Shown here piece after piece: positions 12,497-20,185 of a stretch of 64,000 nucleotides of DNA. Below the pieces are notes generated by a model. The model made no database searches, was not told the origin of the DNA, and was given only the letters and a program-made list of their open reading frames with translations. The stretch is from an uncultured Sutterella sp. (GTDB taxonomy: Bacteria > Pseudomonadota > Gammaproteobacteria > Burkholderiales > Burkholderiaceae_F). Each line of letters begins with the position of its first letter. The first letter of the stretch is position 1. Location of the stretch: positions 1 to 64,000 of the forward strand of contig CALEAW010000003.1 of assembly GCA_937943605.1 (NCBI GenBank), in the 5' to 3' direction. The translations under genes were made by a program, and so were the position numbers.

Positions 12497-12802
12497 TTAA
12501 TGATGACGACGTTTTTCAGCCTCTTCCTTGACTGAACGGCGAACGGTATCAAAAGCTTCATTGAGTGCGAGCATGACGTCCATGTTCGTACGGTTGACGA
12601 TGACGTCCTGACCAGAAGCCTTTAAGTCGACGCGAATCGTAAAAGCTCCCATCGTTTGGTGACCTTCCTGGCTGACTGTAACCTTGCAGGCACCGAGTTG
12701 GTTGTCAAAGCGGCGGAGCGCTTCAACTTTTTCGCCAATGGCAGCCTCGACAGCTGGCGAGCGATTGATGCCGTGGAAAACGATTTGCAGAGATTGGGGC
12801 AT
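12497..12802 (-). CDS. hpf: Ribosome hibernation promoting factor, short form
   Basis: HPF binds the decoding region of the 30S subunit and helps park ribosomes as inactive dimers in stationary phase. The 101-residue protein has the short HPF/RaiA fold: a beta-alpha-beta-beta-beta-alpha order, the opening LQIVFHGINRSPAVEAAI, basic residues in helix 1, and a His/Arg-rich end (EKRRHH). It lacks the C-terminal extension of long HPF. GAGAGG lies about six bases before the ATG. In many proteobacteria hpf follows rpoN; here it stands alone with its own terminator, so it probably has its own promoter in the gap 12803-13040. Confidence 0.92.
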   Translation of the reverse strand: MPQSLQIVFHGINRSPAVEAAIGEKVEALRRFDNQLGACKVTVSQEGHQTMGAFTIRVDLKASGQDVIVNRTNMDVMLALNEAFDTVRRSVKEEAEKRRHH

Positions 12803-12927
12803 ATAACACCTCTCTTTTTGTTGTGGCTTTTTCTTCAGACTGACTCAGTCTGTACTTCAAGTCTATATCCAAACCGTTCACTTTGCACAAATTGCACTGG
12901 TTATCACTTAGAATGTGCGCAACACGT

Positions 12928-12939
12928 AATAACGTTATT
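12928..12939. repeat. Perfect 12-bp palindrome in the hpf upstream gap
   Basis: AATAACGTTATT reads the same on both strands. It sits 126 bases upstream of the hpf start and about 100 bases upstream of the Arg/Gly-repeat gene. It has the shape of a dimeric repressor site, but no regulator can be named from the sequence. Confidence 0.35.
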
Positions 12940-12984
12940 CAGAGTGAATGCGTGTGTCAGTGGCTGTACGCAGACCCCTTATAT

Positions 12985-13028
12985 GGTTCGCTAGCTTGTT
13001 CATGATGAACAAGAGCGAGCATTTTTTT
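12985..13028 (+). promoter_or_regulatory. Terminator-shaped hairpin just before the Arg/Gly-repeat gene (possible attenuator)
   Basis: CTTGTTCA and TGAACAAG form an 8-bp stem with a 3-base loop. TCGCT and AGCGA extend it across a small bulge, and eight T residues follow at 13021-13028. The next start codon is at 13041. An intrinsic terminator this close to a start, with no gene upstream on the same strand, suggests conditional readthrough of a leader RNA. Confidence 0.6.
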
Positions 13029-13040
13029 TGAGAAAAGAAC

Positions 13041-13712
13041 ATGGATCGCAAACCTTGGCAGAATAATGGCCCGCATCGGGCTCCTTTTGGTGCAGATCGC
13101 CGTGAAGGCGGTCGTAGTGACCGTCGTGAAGGCGCTGGCGACCGCGGCTTTGGTCGTGGTGAACGCCGTGAATTCGGTGATCGTCGTGAGTTTGGTGACC
13201 GTCGCGGTTTTGGCGAACGTCGTGAATTTGCTGGTCGCCGCGAAGGTGAGCGTCGCTCGTTTGGTGGCGAGCGTCGTGAATTCGGTGGTGAACGTCGTAA
13301 TTTCGCTGATCGAGATCGTCGTCCCGCTTTTGGTGGTCCGCGTCGTCGCGAAGAGTTTGGTGTGCGTTCTGGCCCGCGCGCTCGCGCCCTTGAAACTCGT
13401 CGTTTCTCTGAACGTTCAGATTTTGCTAAGAACGCGATCGTGAAGCTTGATGCAGATTTGGCTGATTACTTTGATAGCGCTGAAGCTGTGAATAAGGCGC
13501 TTCGCATGGTTGTTCAGTTGGCTCAGATTGCCAAGAAGCCGGTTTCGACGAAGACTGAAGAAAAGGCGACTGATGTGGCTACTCAAGATGAAGAAGTCAC
13601 AGAAGAAGTCGAAGTGGTCGATACCACTAGCGAAGCCATGTTCTCCGAAGATGACTTTGAAGACGAAATGCCTCAGTCCGACGATGATGGCAGTGAAAAG
13701 AAGGCTGAATAA
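13041..13712 (+). CDS. Arg/Gly-repeat protein with a short conserved-looking core and acidic tail, function unknown
   Basis: I do not recognise this 223-residue protein. Residues 1-121 are a low-complexity basic region rich in Arg, Gly, Glu and Phe, with hexads of the form [DE]RR[EG]F[GA] at 41-64 and 77-82. Residues about 132-162 look folded (VKLDADLADYF, then AVNKALRMVVQLAQ). The pattern of an LD-DV strand followed by an ALR helix loosely recalls the C-terminal part of small RHH-type antitoxins, but that is only a resemblance. Residues 172-223 are strongly acidic. Such a basic-acidic layout fits an RNA-binding or ribosome-linked protein. It has no neighbours on its strand. The start at 13041 has a GAGAAAAG element upstream. 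Confidence 0.75.
   Translation: MDRKPWQNNGPHRAPFGADRREGGRSDRREGAGDRGFGRGERREFGDRREFGDRRGFGERREFAGRREGERRSFGGERREFGGERRNFADRDRRPAFGGPRRREEFGVRSGPRARALETRRFSERSDFAKNAIVKLDADLADYFDSAEAVNKALRMVVQLAQIAKKPVSTKTEEKATDVATQDEEVTEEVEVVDTTSEAMFSEDDFEDEMPQSDDDGSEKKAE
13161..13232 (+). repeat. Four tandem 18-bp coding repeats
   Basis: Four consecutive imperfect 18-bp units encode ERREFG, DRREFG, DRRGFG and ERREFA. They vary mostly at third positions, which suggests old duplication with selection on the peptide. A further copy (ERREFG) occurs near residue 77. The tract could change in copy number by slippage. Confidence 0.7.
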
Positions 13713-13752
13713 GTCTCTTTTGATCAAGCCTCTCGTTTGAATGAGATAAGAC

Positions 13753-13787
13753 AAGCCTCGAATCTACCATGGATTTGGGGCTTTTTT
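13753..13787 (+). terminator. Terminator after the Arg/Gly-repeat gene
   Basis: AAGCC...GAATC pairs with GATTT...GGCTT around a short loop, followed by six T residues. It stands 40 bases after the stop codon. Confidence 0.65.
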
Positions 13788-13941
13788 ATTTTCAGTCTTA
13801 AGTTACGATGCAAGTTCACTTCGTACAATGATAAATGTGTGGCAGGGAATATCCTCTAGGCAGTAAGCCTATTTTTAGATACACTCCATCAGTCCTAATA
13901 AGATCCTGTCAAGTGTCAGATAACGCGGCATCTATCTACCA

Positions 13942-15432
13942 ATGAAATACATTCTCTCTTTAGATCAGGGCACAACGAGTTCTCGTGCAGTATTGCTGAA
14001 CCATCGAGCTCAAATTGTCTCAATGGAGCAGATGGAGTTTGCACAACATTATCCGCAATCGGGGTGGGTTGAGCATGATGCGACTGATATTTGGAACACG
14101 CAGATAACTTGTGCGCAAAATTGTTTGCGTAAGGCAGGAGTGACGGCCAAAGAAGTGGCTGCGATTGGCGTGACCAATCAGCGTGAAACAACGGTGATTT
14201 GGGATCGTCGTACGGGCGAACCAGTGGCGCCAGCGATTGTTTGGCAGGATCGACGAACTGCACCATTTTGTACAGAGTTGCAACGCCGTGGTGTAGAAGT
14301 CTTGGTGCGTGAAAAAACAGGTTTACGTATCGACCCATATTTTTCAGCCACCAAAATTCGTTGGATCCTTGATCATCATCCAGGTTTGATGCAACGTGCG
14401 GAAAAGGGAGAACTGGCTTTTGGCACTATCGATACGTGGTTAATTTGGAAGTTAACTGGCGGTCGTGTGCATGCAACGGATATTACCAATGCATCTCGTA
14501 CGATGCTTTGTAACTTGGCTACGGGGCAGTGGGATGATGAGCTACTAGATATTTTTGGTGTTCCCGCTTCTCTCTTGCCAGAAATCGTTCCGAGCTCTGC
14601 TTTGATTGGTAAAACAAGTTCAGAGCTATTGGGGGGCGAGATCCCTATTGGTGGCGTGGCCGGCGACCAACAAGCCGCGACATTTGGTCAAGCTTGCTTT
14701 GAACCAGGTTGTGCTAAAAATACCTACGGCACGGGTGGTTTTTTGCTCATGAACGTGGGTGATGAACCGCATATGAGTCAGCATCGTTTAATTGGTACGA
14801 CAGCTTGGCAACTCGGTGATGATCGTATTCAATATGCGTTAGAGGGTTCTGTTTTTGTAGCTGGAGCTGTTGTGCAGTGGCTACGTGATGGCTTGCAGTT
14901 TTTCAAGTCTGCTGAAGAAATTGAAACCCTTGCTCAGACAGTGCCTGATAATGGAGGTGTCTATTTAGTGCCGGCATTTGTGGGGCTAGGGGCGCCTCAT
15001 TGGGATAGCGAGGCACGAGGTTTAATGATCGGGTTGACTCGTGGTACGACGCGAGCTCACATTGCGCGTGCTGCACTTGAAGGGATTGCTTTTCAATGTG
15101 CTGAAGTGTTGGAGGCTATGCAGTTAGATGCAGGGACTCAGCTTAAAGAGCTTCGCGTGGATGGTGGGGCTTCTCGCAACAATTTGTTGATGCAATTCCA
15201 GGCCGACCTTTCTGGCGTGCCTGTGATTCGACCTGCAATTACAGAAACTACTGCTCTTGGGGCTGCTTTTTTAGCGGGACTTTCTTCGGGTGTGTGGGCT
15301 TCTTGTGAAGAAATTTCATCTCTGTGGCGTGTTGATCGGGTATTTGAACCCGCGATGAGCGCAGACAGGAGAGACTATTTGATGAACCAATGGGTTCGTG
15401 CCGTAGGCCGAGCCCGTAACTGGAATAAATAA
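13942..15432 (+). CDS. glpK: Glycerol kinase
   Basis: GlpK phosphorylates glycerol to sn-glycerol 3-phosphate using ATP in the cytoplasm. The 496 residues are close to the usual 500. Family motifs include the phosphate loop DQGTTSSRA at 8-16, the substrate segment EHDATDIW, GGVAGDQQAATFGQ, GTGGFLLMN, and GLGAPHWD before the C-terminal ATPase lobe with VDGGASRNNLLMQ. glpD starts two bases after its stop, so the pair forms a two-step catabolic operon. The upstream gap (13788-13941) shows no clear promoter, and the start has little Shine-Dalgarno support. No glpF or glpR is adjacent. Confidence 0.96.
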   Translation: MKYILSLDQGTTSSRAVLLNHRAQIVSMEQMEFAQHYPQSGWVEHDATDIWNTQITCAQNCLRKAGVTAKEVAAIGVTNQRETTVIWDRRTGEPVAPAIVWQDRRTAPFCTELQRRGVEVLVREKTGLRIDPYFSATKIRWILDHHPGLMQRAEKGELAFGTIDTWLIWKLTGGRVHATDITNASRTMLCNLATGQWDDELLDIFGVPASLLPEIVPSSALIGKTSSELLGGEIPIGGVAGDQQAATFGQACFEPGCAKNTYGTGGFLLMNVGDEPHMSQHRLIGTTAWQLGDDRIQYALEGSVFVAGAVVQWLRDGLQFFKSAEEIETLAQTVPDNGGVYLVPAFVGLGAPHWDSEARGLMIGLTRGTTRAHIARAALEGIAFQCAEVLEAMQLDAGTQLKELRVDGGASRNNLLMQFQADLSGVPVIRPAITETTALGAAFLAGLSSGVWASCEEISSLWRVDRVFEPAMSADRRDYLMNQWVRAVGRARNWNK

Positions 15433-15434
15433 CC

Positions 15435-17042
15435 ATGGCTGAAGTGAAATCAACCAATCGTGAAGCGTTGCTTGCGCAACTTCGTGAAGATACCGTTTGG
15501 GACGTCGTCGTTATCGGTGGCGGTGCAACGGGGGCTGGTATCGCTCTCGATGCTGCTTCTCGCGGTTTGAAGACTGTTCTTTTGGAAGCACAGGACTTTT
15601 CTTCGGGCACGTCTTCTCGTTCGACGAAGTTGATCCACGGCGGCGTTCGCTATATGAAGAATCCGCGTGACTGGGGTCTTGTTCGCGAAGCGCTGAAAGA
15701 ACGTCGTATTTTGATTAAGAATGCGCCGCATCTCGTGCATTCGAAGCCTTTCATCTTGCCTTGCTACAAGAAAGGTGAACGCGAATTCTATACGATCGGT
15801 CTCGGTATCTACTCGGCCATGACGTATGGCGGCTATAACATTGGTCGCACGTCGAGTCTTTCTCGTGAAGACACTCTGATGCGTTTGCCTGGGGTGAAAC
15901 CAGAAGGGTTGATGGGTGGCGTACAGTTCTTTGATGGCCAGTTTGACGACGCTCGTTTGGACGTGGCTTTGGTGCGTACGGCCTTTGAGCATGGTGCTGT
16001 TCCGTTGAACTATATGCCTGTGACGGCGATCTGTCGCGAAGGCGGTATGATCCGTTCCGTTACGGCTCAAGATAAGGAAACGGGCGAAGAATTTGTCATT
16101 CGCACGAAGATGGTCTTTAATGCTGCAGGTGCCTGGGTCGATCCGATTCGCCGCATGGTTGATCCTGAAGCTTCGACCCTTGTGCGTGTGTCTCGTGGTT
16201 CTCACATCCTTCTCGACAAGTCCTTTATGCCGGGTGACACGGGGATGTTGATCCCGAAGACGCGTGACGGTCGCGTGCTCTTTGCTATTCCTTGGCATGG
16301 TATGTTGCTCGTTGGTACAACAGATGTTGAACAAAAGGATGCTGATTTTGATCCGCAGGTAAGCGAAGAAGAAATCAACTTCATGATTGAAACGGCTTCT
16401 GGGTACCTCGAAAAGCCGATTACGCGTGCCGATGTGAAGGCTTCTTTTGCTGGTCTGCGTCCGCTCTTCAATCCGCAGGCCACGGGTTCCGCTGGTTCGA
16501 CGGCCAAGGTTTCTCGTGAGCATGCAGTGATTCCTGAGTTCGGTAACATGATCACCGTGACGGGTGGCAAGTGGACGGCTTATCGTAAGATGGCCGAACA
16601 TGCCATGTTAGTGGCTACGTTGCGTCACTTGATTCCGCCGCGTCTCTGTGTGACGAAGGATCTTCCTATCTTCCGTGATCCTAATTGGGATCATGCTTCG
16701 CTCGAAGTGGAAGCCGAAGGTTCTGAGGCTGCAGATGATAAGGTTGTGCAGTTTGCGCTTTATGCTCGCGACAATGAATTCGCGCGCACTCCTGAAGATG
16801 TGCTCTTCCGCCGTTTGCGTTTAGGTCAAATGAATTCGGCTCGTACCGAAGCCTTGATTCCGAAGATTGCTGAAGCTTTTGGTTTACCTATGCCTGAAGT
16901 TAAGGAAGTCGCTACTCCTGTGGAGACCTGCAACGTCGAGGTTTGCGACGAGCCTAAGTGCGAAACGGCAACGCTCGATAAAGTCGACGCTGAGCCAGTT
17001 GAGGTGCAGGTCGAAGAAAAGAAGGCGGACGATCTGAAGTAA
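15435..17042 (+). CDS. glpD: FAD-dependent glycerol-3-phosphate dehydrogenase
   Basis: GlpD oxidises glycerol 3-phosphate to dihydroxyacetone phosphate at the inner membrane and feeds electrons to quinone. The FAD site is the GGGATGAG at 28-35, followed by the SRSTKLIHGGVRYM flavin segment, which matches the GlpO/mitochondrial branch as well as GlpD. The C-terminal helical domain follows DPNWDHASLE. The last 40 or so residues are a low-complexity acidic tail with three Cys (CNVEVCDEPKC), not usual for the family. It uses the product of glpK immediately upstream. At 535 residues it is slightly long because of the tail. Confidence 0.95.
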   Translation: MAEVKSTNREALLAQLREDTVWDVVVIGGGATGAGIALDAASRGLKTVLLEAQDFSSGTSSRSTKLIHGGVRYMKNPRDWGLVREALKERRILIKNAPHLVHSKPFILPCYKKGEREFYTIGLGIYSAMTYGGYNIGRTSSLSREDTLMRLPGVKPEGLMGGVQFFDGQFDDARLDVALVRTAFEHGAVPLNYMPVTAICREGGMIRSVTAQDKETGEEFVIRTKMVFNAAGAWVDPIRRMVDPEASTLVRVSRGSHILLDKSFMPGDTGMLIPKTRDGRVLFAIPWHGMLLVGTTDVEQKDADFDPQVSEEEINFMIETASGYLEKPITRADVKASFAGLRPLFNPQATGSAGSTAKVSREHAVIPEFGNMITVTGGKWTAYRKMAEHAMLVATLRHLIPPRLCVTKDLPIFRDPNWDHASLEVEAEGSEAADDKVVQFALYARDNEFARTPEDVLFRRLRLGQMNSARTEALIPKIAEAFGLPMPEVKEVATPVETCNVEVCDEPKCETATLDKVDAEPVEVQVEEKKADDLK

Positions 17043-17167
17043 ACGTCACGACGTTGAAAAAAGTTTCGTCTTCTGACGATCAAACGGCATAGGGGTGTGT
17101 TCTTACACCCCTATACTGTGTTGAATGCTCTTACATAAGAGCGAATAAAAAAAGTGGTGTCTTGGGG

Positions 17168-17196
17168 TAGACAAAACCCTATTCGTAGGGTAAAAT
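17168..17196 (+). promoter_or_regulatory. Sigma-70-type promoter of rplM-rpsI
   Basis: The -35 TAGACA (17168-17173) and -10 TAAAAT (17191-17196) are 17 bases apart, and each differs from consensus at one position. Transcription should begin near 17203, leaving a leader of about 240 nt before rplM. Confidence 0.7.
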
Positions 17197-17202
17197 CGCC
17201 GT

Positions 17203-17445
17203 CCTGACTTTGCTTCACGGATTGCTTACCCCATCTTTTTCCACTGGCGCCGTGAATTTACGCAGAGTTGGAAACGCCATTTTTAATAGGGCGAACCCAC
17301 TGACCATCTCATTTTGAATTGGGTCTCGGTTCGCTTTTGTTTTTATTTAGCATTCTGTTGTTGGTGTGGGCATGTTAAAGATACGATGCCGCGGCGCCAT
17401 CCGTTAAGTACCTCAACAGATGCCTTACTTATTAGGTGAAACGCA
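17203..17445 (+). promoter_or_regulatory. Long structured leader of rplM-rpsI
   Basis: This fills most of the 403-base gap after glpD; no gene is seen. Its clearest element is the hairpin GCGAACC (17291-17297) with GGTTCGC (17328-17334), followed by TTTTGTTTTTATTT, which has the form of a terminator or attenuator. L13 operons are autoregulated through their leaders in several bacteria, so feedback control by L13 is plausible, but no known L13 site could be recognised. Confidence 0.5.
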
Positions 17446-17874
17446 ATGAAGACCTTCTCGGCCAAGCCGCTTGAGGTTAAGCGCGACTGGTTCGTGGTCG
17501 ATGCCAGTGATAAGGTGCTCGGCCGTCTTGCCAGCGAAATCGCTCTGCGCCTTCGTGGCAAGCACAAGCCCGAATTCACGCCCCATGTCGACACGGGTGA
17601 CTATATCGTCGTTATCAATGCTGACAAGTTGAAGTTGTCCGCTGAAAAGGACGGTAAGAAGATGTACTACCGTCACACGGGCTATCCTGGTGGCATCTAC
17701 GAAACGACGTTCCGTGAAATGCAGAACAAGCACCCGGGCCGCGCTTTGGAAATCGCTGTTAAGGGTATGCTTCCGAAGGGCCCGCTCGGCTACGCCATGA
17801 TCAAGAAGCTCAAGATCTATGCCGGCGCCGAACACCCGCACTCCGCCCAGCAACCCCAGGTTCTTGACCTCTAA
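17446..17874 (+). CDS. rplM: 50S ribosomal protein L13
   Basis: L13 is an early assembly protein of the large subunit and binds 23S rRNA. The 142 residues equal the E. coli length. The protein starts MKTFSAKPLEVKRDWFVVDA and contains VLGRLASEIALRLRGKHKPE, then GDYIVVINADK and the C-terminal YAGAEHPHSAQQP, all hallmarks of the family. AGGTGA lies upstream of the ATG. rpsI follows after 19 bases. Codon choice is strongly biased, with a preference for C-ending codons that the neighbouring metabolic genes do not share, as expected of a highly expressed gene. Confidence 0.98.
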   Translation: MKTFSAKPLEVKRDWFVVDASDKVLGRLASEIALRLRGKHKPEFTPHVDTGDYIVVINADKLKLSAEKDGKKMYYRHTGYPGGIYETTFREMQNKHPGRALEIAVKGMLPKGPLGYAMIKKLKIYAGAEHPHSAQQPQVLDL

Positions 17875-17893
17875 TTTCCGAAAGGCTTGAAAG

Positions 17894-18286
17894 ATGATCG
17901 GTAACTACAACTACGGCACCGGCCGCCGCAAGAGCTCGGTCGCTCGTGTTTTCATCAAGCGCGGCGAAGGCAAGATTGTGATCAATGGCCGCCCGCTGGA
18001 ACAGTACTTCCACCGTGAAACCGGTCGCATGATCGTCATGCAGCCGCTTCAGCTCACGGAAAACACCGAAACGTTTGACATCATGGTTAACGTTTCTGGT
18101 GGTGGCGAATCCGGCCAGGCCGGCGCCATCCGTCACGGTATCACCCGTGCCCTCGTCGATTACGACGCTGGCCTCAAGAGCGTTCTCTCCAACGCTGGTC
18201 TCGTGACCCGTGACGCTCGCGAAGTCGAACGTAAGAAGGTTGGTCTCCGTAAGGCCCGCCGTGCCAAGCAGTTCTCCAAGCGTTAA
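17894..18286 (+). CDS. rpsI: 30S ribosomal protein S9
   Basis: S9 sits in the 30S head, and its C-terminal tail touches the P-site tRNA. The 130-residue protein has YGTGRRKSSVARVF near the N-terminus, GGGESGQAGAIRHGITRAL in the middle and the basic end KARRAKQFSKR, with the conserved final SKR. AAAGGCTTGAAAG precedes the ATG. It forms a two-gene operon with rplM, with shared expression from the promoter at 17168. Confidence 0.98.
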   Translation: MIGNYNYGTGRRKSSVARVFIKRGEGKIVINGRPLEQYFHRETGRMIVMQPLQLTENTETFDIMVNVSGGGESGQAGAIRHGITRALVDYDAGLKSVLSNAGLVTRDAREVERKKVGLRKARRAKQFSKR

Positions 18287-18300
18287 TTGCTTTGCAAAGA

Positions 18301-18366
18301 CTGCAGGAGTTTTCTCCTGCAGTTACCAAGAAAAGGTCGCCTGCTGTTTGCAGTGCGGCCTTTTTT
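18301..18366 (+). terminator. Double hairpin terminator after rpsI
   Basis: The first hairpin is perfect: CTGCAGGAG (18301-18309) with CTCCTGCAG (18314-18322) and a TTTT loop. The second, AAAAGGTCGC...GCGGCCTTTT at 18331-18366, is followed by six T residues and is the true intrinsic terminator. Confidence 0.85.
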
Positions 18367-18530
18367 GTGTATGAAGTGTTTTCAAATAAGAAATTCTGTT
18401 CGTCGCTAGTGTCGTTTTCTTGAGTTTTCGTGTAGGATAGGTGATCATTTTCTATCCGTTGGCTGAGGTCGCAACGTCATGTTGGGATCGATGAGAGCGA
18501 CGGAAACTTCATTTACGGAGCGTTGCACGT

Positions 18531-18932
18531 TTGGTTGCAGCGAATATTTCAATGACCGAAGAAAAGATTGACACAGTTCAGGAAGACATGCCGGCGTTGA
18601 TGCCTGATCCAATTAACTTTACCGATGCTGCTGTGGCTAAGGTTAAAGAATTGGTGGACGAAGAAGGTAACCCAGAACTCAAGCTACGTGTCTTTATTCA
18701 AGGCGGTGGTTGCGCTGGTTTTCAGTACGGCTTTACGTTTGACGAAGTTCAGAATCCCGACGACGCTGTGATGGAAAAGGGCGGTGTGACACTCTTGATC
18801 GACTCGATGAGCTATCAGTATTTAGTTGGCGCGAAGATCGACTTCAAGGACGACCTGACAGGGGCACAGTTTGTGATTGATAATCCGAATGCTGTGACGA
18901 CGTGTGGTTGTGGTTCTTCGTTTAGTGTTTAA
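18531..18932 (+). CDS. erpA: Iron-sulfur cluster insertion protein ErpA
   Basis: ErpA is an A-type carrier that delivers [4Fe-4S] clusters to apo-proteins. The cluster-binding cysteines are visible in GGGCAGFQYGFTF and in the C-terminal CGCGSSFSV. The start is uncertain. The TTG at 18531 has CGGAG about eleven bases upstream, while the ATG at 18552 gives MTEEKIDTV, closer to the usual short N-terminus, but has no ribosome site. I keep the TTG. The gene stands alone between terminators, as in other Burkholderiales, where erpA neighbours rplM-rpsI and anmK. Confidence 0.93.
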   Translation: MVAANISMTEEKIDTVQEDMPALMPDPINFTDAAVAKVKELVDEEGNPELKLRVFIQGGGCAGFQYGFTFDEVQNPDDAVMEKGGVTLLIDSMSYQYLVGAKIDFKDDLTGAQFVIDNPNAVTTCGCGSSFSV

Positions 18933-18958
18933 ACGCTAAGCACGTTCGACAAAATCCA

Positions 18959-19014
18959 GAAAAGGGGTGTTGTAAAGATCAGGATGGCCTGATTTTCGCA
19001 ACCCCCTTTTCTTT
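18959..19014. terminator. Bidirectional terminator between erpA and anmK
   Basis: A long imperfect stem (AAAAGGGGT-GTTG with CAACCCCCTTTT, and an inner GATCAGG with CCTGATT) lies between the two convergent genes. T residues follow on the plus side. Confidence 0.8.
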
Positions 19015-19022
19015 TGGTGGAT

Positions 19023-20135
19023 TTATTGATAGGGATAGAGTGCCCCGAGAATGCGTGGGCCGGTGGCACGAGTTACGGTGGGTAAATTACCTGGTTGACG
19101 GTGAATAAAGCGTTCAGCAAGCCATGCAAAGGCTGCTGCTTCAACTTGCATGGGATGCACGCCAAGCGAGGATGTATCGAAGACTTTTCCTGTGAAGTGC
19201 TGGGTTAAGGCTTGTCGTAGAGTATAGTTGTAGGTGCCACCGCCACACAAAATTAAAGCTTTAGCTTCTGGCGCAAAGCGTTCGACAGCGTCAATAACTG
19301 AACGCGCAGTCAGTTCGACAAGGGTTCTGGCAACGTCTTCTGGTGCTAGACCCCGATGGCGGGCGAGGTGTTGATCAAGCCAAGCAGGTGAAAAAAGCTC
19401 GCGTCCCGTGGACTTTGGAAATGGTTTTGCAAAATAGGGGTCGCCCAGAAAGTCGTCAAGCAGTTTAGGAATGACTTTGCCTGTAGCAGCCCATGCACCA
19501 TTCTTGTCATAGGGTGCGTGGAGAATGCGTTGAGTCCAGGTGTCGATCAACATATTAGCGGGCCCTGTGTCACCGCCTAAGATTGGTTGGTCAGATTTCG
19601 TTGCATTAGCAGGCAAAATGGAAATGTTTGCAATACCACCTAAATTCAAAATGACACGCGCCTCGTGACCTGAAAAGGTTCTGGCATGAAAAGCGGGAAC
19701 CAATGGCGCTCCCTCGCCTCCTGCGGCAATGTCCCGATTCCGAAAGTCGCAGATGACATCAATGGCTGTCAGTTCTGCTAGAAGTGCAGGATGATTAAGC
19801 TGTAATGTAAAGCCTCGTTCTGGACGATGGCGGATCGTTTGACCATGAACGCCAATGGCGTCGACCTCATTAGAGGTCAGCTGGGTTTTAGTTAAGAGCA
19901 ATCGAACAGCTTCAGCATAGTGATGTACAAGAGCAACGGAGGCTTCGCCCATACGGTCAATCTCATTATCACCAGGAAGCGTTAAAGCTGCGAGTTGTGT
20001 ACGTAAGTCGTTTGGAAAGGGTAGTGAAATATGACCCAGATAGCTCATCGTATCCTTTTCAAAAGCCATGGCCACCACATCAGTGCCATCTAAACTCGTG
20101 CCGGACATCAGGCCAAACGTAATTGTTCTGTTCAT
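19023..20135 (-). CDS. anmK: Anhydro-N-acetylmuramic acid kinase
   Basis: AnmK opens and phosphorylates 1,6-anhydro-MurNAc, recycling cell-wall fragments to MurNAc-6-P. The 370-residue product starts MNRTITFGLMSGTSLDGTD, with the GTSLDGTD phosphate loop at 12-19, and has GVHGQTIRHRP, GGDTGPANMLID and LILCGGGTYN. An in-frame TTG fifteen bases earlier is possible but has no ribosome site. The gene follows an M23 murein endopeptidase on the same strand, so the pair makes sense in wall turnover. A terminator hairpin sits about ten bases before the start (see 20145-20177). Confidence 0.95.
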   Translation of the reverse strand: MNRTITFGLMSGTSLDGTDVVAMAFEKDTMSYLGHISLPFPNDLRTQLAALTLPGDNEIDRMGEASVALVHHYAEAVRLLLTKTQLTSNEVDAIGVHGQTIRHRPERGFTLQLNHPALLAELTAIDVICDFRNRDIAAGGEGAPLVPAFHARTFSGHEARVILNLGGIANISILPANATKSDQPILGGDTGPANMLIDTWTQRILHAPYDKNGAWAATGKVIPKLLDDFLGDPYFAKPFPKSTGRELFSPAWLDQHLARHRGLAPEDVARTLVELTARSVIDAVERFAPEAKALILCGGGTYNYTLRQALTQHFTGKVFDTSSLGVHPMQVEAAAFAWLAERFIHRQPGNLPTVTRATGPRILGALYPYQ

Positions 20136-20144
20136 TGCGAAAGC

Positions 20145-20177
20145 TACCAAAAAAGAAGCCGACCACGTGGTCGGCTT
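20145..20177 (-). terminator. Terminator between the M23 peptidase gene and anmK
   Basis: AAGCCGACC (20156-20164) and GGTCGGCTT (20169-20177) form a perfect stem with an ACGT loop. On the minus strand CTTCTTTTTT follows. The T-run ends about ten bases before the anmK ATG, so anmK must depend on readthrough or on a promoter inside the upstream gene. Confidence 0.8.
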
Positions 20178-20185
20178 ATTCAGAA

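Noticed and set aside
12656..12994. Plus-strand open frame overlapping hpf
   Set aside because: It is antisense to hpf in its first half and runs into the promoter gap; no signature or ribosome site is seen.
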